DNA from: Athripsodes cinereus
Taxonomy: Eukaryota; Arthropoda; Insecta; Trichoptera; Leptoceridae
NCBI GenBank assembly: GCA_947579605.1
Contig: OX388312.1
Coordinates: 186,001-250,000, forward strand
Reading direction: 5' to 3'
DNA: 64,000 nt
Below are positions 13,598-25,400 of this stretch, piece after piece. The notes under the pieces were generated by a model. It was not told where the DNA came from. It searched no databases and saw only the letters and a list, made by a program, of their open reading frames with translations. The position numbers and the translations under genes were made by a program. The first letter of the stretch is position 1. Every line of letters starts with the position of its first letter.

Positions 13598-14101
13598 ATG
13601 GCGATGATAATCCTGTGCACAGTATGCGGAGGTGGAGCGGGTCAAGAGGTTTCTGCCAAGGAATCCATTCTACCCCCTTTGGCTCTGATGGCAGTAGAAC
13701 TCCCTCCTCCGACACCTTCCTCCAGCGAATTGGGTTGCAACAAACGGGTAATGGAAACTCGTGTGCATCGTGAAGACTCCCAGGGACGACGCTGTTCAGG
13801 CTCAGTAGCCATCACAGTATGCGCAGGTCGCTGCGACTCGCAGGAAGTTGCCGAGTGGCGATTCCCTTGGAAGAGATGGAAACATCCCGTGTGTGGATTC
13901 GGGGCTCGGACTCTTTCTGTGGCTGTGCTAGATGAATGTGAGGAGGGTGCGAGTCAAGAAGCCCGCGTGTTGCCTCTAGTGAGGGCAGCCTCTTGCAGTT
14001 GCCGTCCCTGTCAGGCCGCCTCCACCTCCTGCTTGCCCCTCACCTCACCTCCCCAGCCCTACCACGCGGATATTCCCTTGCCAGACATTGACTCTATCTA
14101 A
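13598..14101 (+). CDS. Gpb5: Glycoprotein hormone beta-5 (thyrostimulin beta)
   Basis: This exon encodes 167 aa ending in a cystine-knot domain. From LGCNKR onward there are ten cysteines in the GPB5 arrangement, including CAGRCDSQEVAEW, FPWKRWKHPVC, a DEC and SCSCRPC. The CxGRCDS...W.FP.KR..HPVC core is diagnostic of insect GPB5. The subunit normally pairs with GPA2 and is secreted to act on an LGR1-type receptor. The exon is preceded by a strong acceptor (pyrimidine tract then CAG at 13590-13592). The ATG at 13598 is followed by a short hydrophobic stretch (MAMIILCTVC) that is weak as a signal peptide, so an upstream exon may add the real N-terminus. About 50 residues between start and knot are proline-rich and unconserved. 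No GPA2 partner is visible in the window. Confidence 0.9.
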   Translation: MAMIILCTVCGGGAGQEVSAKESILPPLALMAVELPPPTPSSSELGCNKRVMETRVHREDSQGRRCSGSVAITVCAGRCDSQEVAEWRFPWKRWKHPVCGFGARTLSVAVLDECEEGASQEARVLPLVRAASCSCRPCQAASTSCLPLTSPPQPYHADIPLPDIDSI

Positions 14102-14449
14102 GGAACTTCACTAATACTATTTCCCTTCAGATGGATCACAGTGGACCAGACATACCTACACCAGCAACACGGCACTATGAGAGATGACGTATCTATACAT
14201 GACTGTATTTTTGACACGTATGTAATTACTTTAAAGTTATTTTAATATATAAATATACCTAGTGATTATTATACCTATACCTAGACATGTTTACCAATGG
14301 TGTTAATTTAATATTAGGCAACAGTGTATGTTACTACATGGAAACAAAACACTGCTCGTCCATTTAAGTATTCAGTAGATATACATAGGTACATAGACAT
14401 GGATTAATTATTAGTAGTAGTAGTTAGGTAGGTAAATTAATATAAGATT

Positions 14450-14700
14450 CAGGAATTGATCCACCCTCTATTTGATTATGCAGATATTTTCTATGTAGAT
14501 CATTCAGTGTTGGACGGGTTGAATAAGTTGGAACATCTTCAGAACACTTGCATCCGTTTTGTATAATATGGTCTCAGGAAATTTGATCACGTATTTGAAT
14601 ATCGTGAGCTCTTTGGTTGGAAGTCCATTCCTCAACGCAGAAATATTCACACTCTGTGTCTTCTTCGTAAGATTATCTAAGATACTTATACCTTAAGAGG
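14450..14700 (+). mobile_element. RT C-terminal fragment (Jockey-like)
   Basis: The plus strand reads DYADIFYVDHSVLDGLNKLE, HLQNTCIRFV, a stop, then LRKFDHVFEYRELFGWKSIP and RRNIHTLCLL. This is the typical C-terminal segment of non-LTR RT proteins. It is degenerate. Confidence 0.7.
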
Positions 14701-16149
14701 GAGCGCAATGATTGCAAGTCTTCTGCTGCGTCAATATTCTATTTGCTATTATAAGTATATTTTTTTCGTGTTCATACACGATGAGCGAGCAGTCCTACCC
14801 CCTCCGTCGCTCCTGCCCCAACCCCAGCATGGTGTATCGCTTTGCATTTAGCTCACAGATATCAAGTAACAATAATAACTGCTTATTATTTTTGTACAAT
14901 AAGGTTTAATAATTATTAACTTGCTGTAGATGATGATGGTAAGTGGTAGTAGATTTCAGTCCCACAAACATTCCGTAGGAAGGTCTCTATTATGTATCCA
15001 CATAATGTAGGTACATATATTCTCTTTCCCACATATGTCTTTATACCTAATATATGTAGGTACCTACCTATAGTTGTATCACTTCTGTTCTGATGACTTA
15101 TACCCACCCACAATGTCGCACTGCACTGCACCACATACCACTGCGGCTACTTTGAGCACTTTATTGGACATTCATCAATATTCATTTCCGCGCCCTTGAG
15201 ATGGATGCTCCATTAAACGGCGCCGAATAAATCACCCAACATACATACATACATTCAATACATAAAGGGCATTTATTCAAGTCACAGATGATAGGAGGCT
15301 GACGCCGCTGCAACAGTCTTCCTGTCCATTCCTTTTCCTCCCTCGTAATTTTATTTTTGATGTTTTTTCTTTTAATTTTTACTTAAATTTTGACTGACAT
15401 TCTCACTCTTATGAATTTAACTTACTCGTTTTAATACATGTATAAGACGTAGACGTACATTCTATACACGTACCCTGTGTATAGAATGTGCGATGCTTAT
15501 AATAAAAACTTTTCACAGTGCGATATGGCTTGTACATCGAACCATGGATTTAAGCGGCTTATCGGTCGTCACGTTTTTGGTCCTGGGCCTGTCTCGGAGG
15601 TGAGCTGAATACCCCCCCTCCCCCCTTCCCAATCCCCTTTTTAAAGTGCCAATAACGTCAGGTTTGTGAGGAAGGAAGTTGAGAGTGGAATGAGAAAAAA
15701 AAATTAAAACAAATGTATGTGTTTGATAAAATGTGAAGTGTTGGGATAGTATTTATTTTTAGTCTGTTTTTAAAGTTTTTTTTACTTTTTTTTAGAGTTT
15801 CTTTTGTATTGTTATTGCATACATTTGGGAAGTGTGAATGTGTTTGTGCGAATGAATGTATTATGTGTGCGAAATTGGGTGAATGGATGTATTGTGAATG
15901 AATGTATTGTGTGTAAGATTTTCTATAATAGTTTTGTGTGTTATTGCTGAAGTGTGCACTGTTTGGATGTAAGACTATTGGAATGTTTTTGTCGCTTACA
16001 TGTTATATTTATATGTCTTTCATCTGTTGTGTACCATGTAAATGAATAAATAAATAAATGAATAATATATTTCCATTTATTTATATTCATCAACGGCACA
16101 CGCACACCGGCCTTTTAAAAATAACATTTACACAATATAAAAAATAATA
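14701..16149. other. Intergenic with retroelement 3' tails
   Basis: No gene. Two opposed LINE-like 3' ends appear to meet at about 16040-16110: AATGAATAAATAAATAAATG running out from the left, and TTTATTTATATTCATCAACGG on the right. Confidence 0.4.
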
Positions 16150-16154
16150 TTAAT

Positions 16155-16640
16155 AGCTGATCTGCTGGCTGCCTCACTTGTGGGATATGCTGTGATGGTA
16201 TAGTATAGTATAGTATAAAAAATAATACAACAAAAATACTATACTATACTATTCGCTTCTTCTACATTCACAATTTCTCATGCACACACGTCGATTTCTC
16301 TTACTCAACATACGGCCGTTCTTGAGAATTTGATCCACGTGGTCAAGCTACGTAGTTCTCGGACGCCCGCGCTTCCTAACAACCCCTTCTTTCATACAAG
16401 TATATCCTCTTTGTCTTTATTCTCTTTCCCCTTCCATTCGTTCCACATGACCAAACCATCTCAATTTATTTACACGCATTGTATTCACAACACTCTTCTT
16501 GCAACCAATCATTCTTCTAATATCCTCGTTCCTCACTCTATCCCGCAACGTTTTACCACAACCATTCTTCTCAGTGATTTCATCTCCTCTGCATTTATTC
16601 CACTTTCGTCCCTCTTCATCCATGTCCACGTTTCGCTTGC
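16155..16640 (-). mobile_element. Non-LTR ORF2 tail fragment (RWFGHVERM family)
   Basis: The minus strand reads RNEDIRRMIGCKKSVVNTMR, then VNKLRWFGHVERME (16420-16560), then, in another frame, RKRGRPRTT, LDHVDQILKNGRMLSKRNRR and VCMRNC (16250-16390). A separate 60-bp piece at 16155-16215 (CTGATCTGCTGGCTGCC to GTGATGGTATAG) recurs at 27720-27765 and 49985-50030. This is the conserved C-terminal end of an EN-RT polyprotein, broken by frameshifts. Confidence 0.75.
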
Positions 16641-16719
16641 ATACATCAAAAATCATAACCAATAATAGTAACAATAAGAATATAAAAAATAATAAAAATA
16701 TAGATAAAAACAAATAAAA

Positions 16720-18950
16720 TAATATTATGGAAAATATGAACAGTGTTTACAATATGGAAAACCTTATCAAGTAAATTAAAACTGCAATATTGGTATGAGC
16801 AAGCAAGTAGGTACATAAATATATTATGTATTATGTGTCAATGAATGCTTTGTATGTAATTGAAACTGTTTTAGTTTACTAATTCAAAATTTCTTATTTT
16901 TGTAATGTAGAAGTATATTGATTTACTATTTGTTTATCTGAAATGAGAAAAAGAAGCATATTATTATTTATATTTACCTATAGGTACTCACTACAGTACC
17001 CATTACTTATTATACATACATACATTACAATGCATTGTGTCTTATTAACTAGACTAGGTAGGTAGGTAGGTACTAATAAGTAGTATAATGTATTATAATT
17101 ATTCATATGTATCTGTCAGATAAATATAATATTATGTACCCATATTACTTCTTATTATTTACAAATAATACACATTCCTGTAGACACCGTCCTTGTGCAC
17201 ACTGATCATAAAACCTTACAATTAATTACAATTAATCAATTAAGGAGGTAAGTAGGTATAGGCACTTCTTATATTCATTATAATATTATAAGAGTTTGTC
17301 TGGAGGAGAAGTGGTGCATCCTGTTCACTGAAGTGATTGTTCCTTGCTCTTGGTGGGTATTTTCTCTTCAGTTTACTTGCCTACCCCAAGATTCACATCT
17401 TGTCATTGAATAATACCTACACATGCAGTGGCATGCGAGCCAGATATGCAAAAAAGCACCGCATGCCCGAAGATCAAATCTATAAAAGTAGCAAAAACCT
17501 AGATTGCAAATTAAAATTTATTCAAACTTGACGCCAAACGCATCTGCTGCAAACTTCATTTTAATTAAAAGCATTGAGAAACGAATTATTAGTCTTCAAG
17601 TAAATTAAAATAGATTTGAAGTCAAGCTTACCTACCTGTTACAAACTTCAATTCAATGTTTAGCATAGAGAAAACTGATGACGCGTAAGAGCTTATATAA
17701 AGACTGTTTTTAAAATCTTTTATGCCCCTTGTTGCTTCTTATGCAGCATTATTATGTATTTTGTATTCTCTCTATCATTATTATTAAAAGGATAGATATC
17801 TTGTTATAATAGTATACATATTATATTACATACATACCAGCAAGATCTTATATACCTAAGCTTTCACGGCCGGCGTAATAAGAATTAATTGTTCCGGGCT
17901 ATGAACATCGACGACGATGGTCTCGAACGTCATTGTGCAAAATCGGTAGAGCTACTCACAAAAATCGGTATATTTGTACCCAAATTCGGTAGGTATATGT
18001 CAACAAAAATACAATACAATTATTATTTAAAAAAAATACAACATTCACCCCGACATAATATAAATCTTCTTTTCAAAATTTTGTTTAATATTAATTTCTA
18101 TCCGCACCCGATCGCTGAAAAGCGACTTATCAGCCGAATAACGGATTCCCATCACGCTTAAAGCTGCATAAGGGATGTATAGGGCCGTATACAGCTCTTA
18201 TAGCTCTTAAATGGACACAAATTATTCAGCCTTAAGTTCACATAGTTGTTTAACAGTGTTGTAAAGGGTAACGCCGTACTATGCGCTGAATATCGACTAA
18301 GAAAACACAATTTACTCTTTATTCAGAAAATATGTCACATGTACGCTCTAATTCATATTTTAATCCGAGAAAGGTTGTTTGCAAAATGTGTAAAATCAAG
18401 TGAACATATTATTTAAGCAAGCTCTAGCTGCCAATTGCGAACACTTATGTTTCGTAGAGTGAATTTGATAAAGTATAAAATATACATGGTGGATAATATT
18501 TATATTCCCTGGTATAAGTACATTGTTTTGCATATTAACAAAAGAAAAATTAATGGGAACGTTATTTTACTGACATTATACGTATATATTTTCTAAGAAA
18601 ATTTTAATTTAGAAGAAATCCAAGATGCAAGGTACCAATTCCAAACCAACCTTCGTTGCACGAAAGTGCTGTGACTGACAACAAATTCCAAAACCAATCC
18701 GAAAAACGCGTAATTGGCTAACCTAGAGAGCGTTATTCCCTTTCTCCTTCAGTTTCCAAGCAAATCCTATCACCAAAACATCCCTTCTTCATGTCGCTTT
18801 AGTAGTCTTTTGAGCATCCTGTTGTATTGTTGTTGAGCTGCAGCTTGAGGATCTCATTTGTGATAGATTTAACGGTAAGAAATTGTCATTTATTTTTAAG
18901 AAAAAATTATTTTATAATACTATAAAGGAAATTTGAAACCGCATACTCTG
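16720..18950. other. Intergenic
   Basis: AT-rich, with a (TAGG)n run at about 17054-17074. Short ORFs (17337-17531, 17889-18161) show no family features. No RNA gene recognised. Confidence 0.4.
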
Positions 18951-18959
18951 AAGTCAAGA

Positions 18960-19605
18960 TTTTTTTCAATGATAAGACACAGCCACGATGTGCTGTTCAA
19001 GATCAAAACGGCAAACTACTGTTTGAGGATGAATTGATCGTAAAAAGATGGAAAGAATAATTAGAATAACTGTATCAAGGAAAGAACATACTTGAGGAAA
19101 GTAAAGCACTAGGAACAGAATATGACGAAGAAAATATGTAATGTAGATGACATCTTAAGAAGTGAATTTGATAATGCCTTATCAAAATTGAAAGACGGCA
19201 AAGCACCAGGTATTGACCTAATTCCATCAGAGCTGCTTAAATGCGCAGGAAGCGGCATGCTTGACACATTGTATAAGCTTGTCTGCAAAATATATGACGT
19301 TTCAGACCAATCCAATGGATTGTAACCCTAAAAAAATAATATAATTATTATATATATATAATATACTTAGAGCTATTTTTATTTTAACCGAATGATGTCT
19401 AAAATTATGTAATTCTGTTTCTATCGGATTATTATTGGTTTTGTTATGTTATGGTGTGATTTGTTATATTTAATATTGAATTGTATACATTTTTTGATGT
19501 TAGAAGAATTTGAAGAATGTAATGTTGTTAACTTATCATGTATTGTAAAAGGCAAATGCCGTCTATTGTCCAAATAAATAAATAAATAAATAAATTAATT
19601 AATAT
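18960..19605 (+). mobile_element. Non-LTR RT fragment with 3' tail
   Basis: The plus-strand frame around 19100-19325 reads EFDNALSKLKDGKAPGIDLI, PSELLKCAGSGMLDTLYKL, the entry to the RT domain of EN-RT elements. The coding part stops at about 19325. A non-coding tail ends with AATGCCGTCTATTGTCCAAA and an (AAAT)n run at about 19576-19600, the 3' end of a LINE. The middle of RT is missing. Confidence 0.75.
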
Positions 19606-19824
19606 TCAATGGTAGATGTTCACAATATATTTCACTCATATAGTAAGTACATACGAGTATACCTAACTACCTTCTTACTGCAATCTCTCATTAAATATTT
19701 ATTTTATATTTCATAAAAAAAAAATTCGTAAGTCGGACCGTAAAAGGTCATATTGAGAATGTGTTACTTTTAGTTTATTTCTGAAGCGTCTGATTAATAA
19801 TCTTTACTTCAACAAGCTTTGCTT

Positions 19825-20128
19825 TTTTACAATATTAAATATTATTTATTTATTCTTCACTGTACATATACCTACACTGTACTGTATAGTGATTCTTGCC
19901 CAGGACAAAACAAGAATCGCACTGTTTTTACAATATTAAATATTATTTATTTATTCTTCACTGTACATATACCTACACTGTACTGTATAGTGATTCTTGC
20001 CCAGGACAAAACAAGAATCGCACTGTTTTTACAATATTAAATATTATTTATTTATTCTTCACTGTACATATACCTACACTGTACTGTATAGTGATTCTTG
20101 CCCAGGACAAAACAAGAATCGCACTGTT
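19825..20128. repeat. 101-bp tandem repeat, three copies
   Basis: Three near-identical 101-bp units (first bases at about 19825, 19926 and 20027). Each contains ATTCTTGCCCAGGACAAAAC and AAGAATCGCACTGTTTTTAC. Because 101 is not a multiple of three, the duplicated peptide SDSCPGQNKNRTVF appears in successive frames. Confidence 0.95.
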
Positions 20129-20732
20129 TTTGCCACAATCCACTACACATTGCAAAACCTATGTAAAAACATCGATACGGTTCAGCTCAACTATCTTCTG
20201 CCAGGTCACACAAACAATGCCTGTTGATTCTATGCACTCCGTGATAAAAAAGCGTGTCAAAGAACATTATTTGGGCTCCATCACAGAGGAGCGCAGTATT
20301 TGAACTAGCTAGGAAATCAACAGAACCTTACCATGTTGAAACGCTTAAAAATGCGGATTTTGTTGGTTGGGATGGAATCACCGATAAATATTTAATGGAA
20401 ATTTACAGGTTAAAATAAGCCGAATTAGAATTGCAACGTTTAAAAAGCAGATTCCTAACAAAATCGTTGTAAAGTATACAATGGATCCAGATGCTACAGG
20501 GGAGGACATCCTGGTGTATGGCACCAAAGGAAAGCCTGTAGAAAAAATATATATAAAACACGATTACCAATACCAAAAAAGAAATACCTACGACGATCTG
20601 GTAAAATTATGTAATACACACGTCATACTACAAAGGTATTGGGCAGAGTATACAGATACTCCTCACAATATCGAGACAGTTGAGGTGCTCTTGAACTCTG
20701 ATGTAGAGGATATTGAAATATCTAAGGCCTGA
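20062..20732 (+). pseudogene. Decayed SDxCxGQNKN-family gene (DUF7869-like)
   Basis: From the last repeat unit the plus strand reads LYSDSCPGQNKNRTVFATIH, then YLLPGHT. After a frame change it reads MPVDSMHSVIKKRVK. After further disruptions a last clean segment of 83 codons (20481-20732) includes GKPVEKIYIKHDYQYQKR and a stop. The SDxCxGQNKN motif followed by LPGHT and MPVDSMH is seen in a family of arthropod proteins of unknown function that I associate with DUF7869 and with mobile DNA. Upstream exons are not visible and a tandem duplication has disrupted the 5' part. I infer a dead copy. Confidence 0.6.
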
Positions 20733-22420
20733 GTATCATACCTAGTAAATGTGGAACCTTTGCTATTTCATATAATTGCATGATACTTTTGTTGACTTAA
20801 TTTAATTTCTTTATATACTTTGACAAATTTTGAATATTTTCTTGTTATCATTAATATCGTTATCAGACGTTTTCATTTTATTTTTATTATACCATTGTGT
20901 AATTAGGTTTCTACTTTTTTTATTACCTACCTACCATATATAATAATATATAAAAATAAATATTTCTTGTTTTCTCATTTTCTTTATAATCTAGCTAAAC
21001 GATTTTGGAAACTTTTCGTTACATTTATATACTTAGTTATGATTTATTGCTAAAAATAATGTTGATTGTTTTTAATTTTGTATTATTATCAATCGGTTAT
21101 GGCAATCCACCCGAGTCGAGTGACTTGTGCCACTGACAAAACAAAAAAAAACTTAACCATTTAACAAAAACATAGACATGTCGAAATAATAATAGGTATA
21201 GAAATAGAAATAGAAATTCTTTTATTGCGCATAAATACAATATATCAACATACATTTTTTCTTAACATGGTTACAATTAAGTTGCAGCAGCCTCACTAGG
21301 TTAACCTGTATCGAGGCGTGCTGCGAATAAAAATAATAAACAATATACAATCAACAAACAGTAACAGAAACTATATGATTTCGATATTAACAGTTTGTAT
21401 TTTTAAAACATTGATTAAATTTGTGGTCTCAAATCACCTTTTTTATTTTACTGCTGTTTACTGTATTTGTGTAAGTAATACTTGCTATTTACGCCATATT
21501 AATAAACATAATACAAATTAAAAAAAAGGTTTACTTTTATTTTTTGAAGCAATCACAGCTCCTTCCAATTTTTGAATTAGTCAAATATTCATCAAAATAA
21601 TACAGCCTTGTCTTTTACATTAAATATACCCTCGTGAATAGGAATTATTTTTACCGATAAATCATTTTACTTCACAAAGTATAAATTGTATGTATACATC
21701 AAGAAGTGGTATTTTAAAAAAAGGAAAACATGGATTCAAGTCTTTCTACCACAATATAAAAAATGGATTTATGGTTCTCAGGTCATTTTCACATACCTAT
21801 TATACGAGGTAAAATGTCGCATCAGTCAATTATCCTCAAATAATTATGAAGGCTAAATTGCTGAAACGACTGTATTTAAATTATTTAAACAATTATCTTC
21901 AATTCACTACTTTGGAATAAAAGCTCTAATAAAAAAATAAGTATTGTGTTCCAAAGATTTTTTTCAATTTCATGCACAAACAAAAAAGTTATGACATATT
22001 ATCTAAATAAAAATCTGTTTTTTTGCTCTCCTGTAAAATTTACTATTTGTCGCTTAAGCCAAATAGGCTTTTTACCGTCGAATAAATATTATACAAACAA
22101 AAATAAACATGACTCACACACAATAGAAAATATTAATTTATGTCATAGGTAAATAAGAGATAAAAGATTTACCAGAAATTCTTCAAGATATTGGTACTAA
22201 AACAATAACTTACATAGTACAAACTAACTTTTAATTGGCGATGTAAATTATTAAATGTTTATTATTGTATTGTTCATTGTTAAAGCTGTTGTATCTGTTA
22301 AAATAAAAAAAAAATAACCTAACTGAACAGTTTTACAAAGACGGTTTTTTTCCAAAAGATGGTGGCTTGTTCCATTAATTTATAACAAAATTGTTGTTCC
22401 ATTAATTTATATAAAAAATT
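20733..22420. other. Intergenic
   Basis: AT-rich, with a minus-strand LINE-type 3' end at about 21195-21330 and a few short meaningless ORFs. No gene seen. Confidence 0.4.
21195..21330 (-). mobile_element. LINE-like 3' end
   Basis: The run AATAGAAATAGAAATTCTTTTATTGCGCATAAATACA followed by a segment with GTTGCAGCAGCCTCACTAGG has the form of a retrotransposon 3' terminus on the minus strand, with a (TATTTC)n tail. The family is not identified and no coding part is attached. Confidence 0.35.
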
Positions 22421-22438
22421 ATAAAAACACATCCAAGT

Positions 22439-25400
22439 CTACATACATCTCAATGATCTCGCCAGTCTCCTCAAACTGTGGGCTTGCAACACCCACGTTT
22501 CTTTCATGAATTTGGCACTTGGGCTATGTCCAGTGAAGAACTTTTGCTTCCAATTACAAATCTTTGGGCATATAATCTCAATTACGTACTCCTCACAGAT
22601 GCCATCTGGAGAAGCACCGAACAGGGGGAATTTGTTACAGAGCATAAGGCCACAACGCCTTATATCCCGTTTGTTTTTTTTTGTCAATTTTTTTAAAATC
22701 TCTCCTTCCAACATCCGACCCCTTTTCATTGCCTCTGTATCTTTAATTTTAGCCCCAAGCAGGCATTCTACTAATGTTCCATCTAAAGTTTTGCAGTTTG
22801 CAGCTTCGTGTAATTTAGATGCAGTTATGCGTCCATACCGCATTTCATACCAAATATTGCAGTCTGTTTGGTTAACTGTAAGTTCTGCAACTTCCTTGCA
22901 GCTTTCTGCATCTATTGTCCCACGACAAAATGAAAGGAAATCATCTGCATCAGTCCCTATATCACTATTGATAAACATCTCCATTAAATAATGGATGCTC
23001 AATGTGTCAATATTCGTTGCATCATTAAAGTAGCTCATAATGATGCTTTCTGATTTCTTATGTAAGTCTTTTGTTTTTGCCACGATAGCTGGTTGAACCT
23101 CACTCGGTGTGAATACACTTGTATTTGGTCGACGACTCAAGTCAGCACAAGTTATAAATTTAAGTTCTGTGCCAATCTCAGCCATCTTCGATTTTTTCCA
23201 ATAGCATTGGACAGATGTTTTAGGAGGATCTTCACTCCGACGATGCACCCAGTGCAAAAAAGTAATGGCGTGTTTACAGCCTCCTGTAATCAGACATAAA
23301 AATAATGAAAAACTGATACAAATAGCTTATCGTTGTTGTTTTTACAATTAACCATTGTATGAGGTTACATATTGTGATGACCCTACCTATTTTAAACCAT
23401 TCTAAGCTCCGAATTTGCAACATCCTAGCTTCTAAACTATACCTACTGTAATAATTGATTCCCAAACTAGAAGTGACAACCCTATTCAGCTAGCTAAGAA
23501 CTGTATGAATTTTCGCATTGTTGCAAAAATACGTACGAAATATCGCATTCCTAATTAAATTAATTAACGAATTTTGGCCTTTCGTGATCGTCTAGATTTA
23601 TCTATTAACTATTTTCGTAGATTTGGACCCAGTACGTTGTGTTTTGACGATAATTTTACCTACGTTGTGAATTTTTAAAACCGCAATAATAAGTCACCTG
23701 AAATATACATTTCAATAATCAAAAAGAACAACAAAATCACAAAATCAATAAAACAATTTAAACATGAATTTTGATACATATTAACTCTGAGATCAACTTT
23801 GACGTCAGATCACTTACCTTGAGATACTGTAAAATAACATAATAAAAATAGTGCACAATAAAACATAACAAAATATAACATAACAATCATCATAAAATAA
23901 AATTCAAATAATATTATTCTATATCATCACGAGAATGTTGTATGGTAACTGGTTGCCGATCCATGTCCCTACATAAGATAACCATTTCATAGTACCTATA
24001 GCCAATGTATGTATGTTCTACAACATAACATACCTACTAATTCGTTGCGTCGAAAAGGACAGTGGCGCACCCCAAAACATAACTTTATTACTTTTGAATA
24101 TTAATTAAATTTCAACACGATTGCTTTGACATCATTTTCGGAGACTATAACTACTGGTTGTTAATGCATGGAAAGCATGCTGTGTCCATGCTAAAGGAGC
24201 TCCACCTTCGCTCCCTCACGTCTCAAACCCGCCCATGCCGTATTTTGAGCCCGAGTGCACTATTCTACACCCGAATATATATAAAATAATATATAAGATA
24301 TATTTTCACTAGGACATGCAATATATAGCAAACATGCGGACATGCAAACATATAATAATATTAGTTCTAAAGATTCCTGATCATTGAGCCTCAGCCAAAG
24401 GGCGCAGATAACCCCTTCAAGCTATACTCTAGCAGAAAATTCGAGGAATGGAGCTGTACCTGCTTCAGTCGGAGAACATTTGAAATAAATACTTTTTCAT
24501 TGGTTAAGTTGATTTATACGCAGAGAAAGCACCACTAATCTCCACGCACATCCAACTATGTTAATGATTGCAAGGTGTGTTCTTACAGAACTGATAAGAT
24601 AGACTACTAATAAAGTTAGCAATATCACGAACAGTGATTTACCAACCAGTTATTAATAAATTAAAGTTTATTAAACATAATATCCATTTACAAATGCCCA
24701 AAGACCTTATAATGGATTGTGGGTCCTCCAGCATATAGGGAAAAGGAGAGAGTTTTGTTAGTTGAACTACTTATATTTCCAAACCTTGATTTAAATAATT
24801 ATCATGCATAATAATATACTACAATATCATATATTTTGTTAAGAAAGGAATACCGTCTCACCCAAATCGTCTGGGGCCAAACAAACGACTGGACAAAACT
24901 GTACCCCCAAAAAGGAAAGGGTTTATGTGGGGGTTTTTGGATAAATGGTAGTAATATAATAAAAAATACAATATTTCCATGCCTTGCAAAAATGTTAATG
25001 AATACATTCTAGAATGTCACAGCAATATAAGTAGAAAAATCCAGTAAATTTATAGAAGACAAATGACATCGATGATAAAATATATAATTAAATAAATAAA
25101 TAATATCCTGCTCAACATAAAACTCCTCTCCAAACTGCTTAATCCTTCGTAATGGTAAAATAAATTAAATAAAAATATAATATTAGGTAGATCTGTACGC
25201 CACTGCTATCGGTCTAGTTCTAGGTGTGTCGTACCGCGCTATATTATATCAGTCACAGGTACATACATACATACAAAAATACTGAAAATAAATATACATA
25301 ACACATAATTCCTTTGTTTTCAAAATCTGTAAAATAATAAATCCTTGAGTACAAATATTGCCTTGTAGATCAAGTGGGAATGCGGGTTCAAGTCCCGTCC

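Noticed and set aside
22478..23299. Plus-strand ORFs opposite the YqaJ exon
   Set aside because: Shadows of the minus-strand coding exon, with no family motifs.
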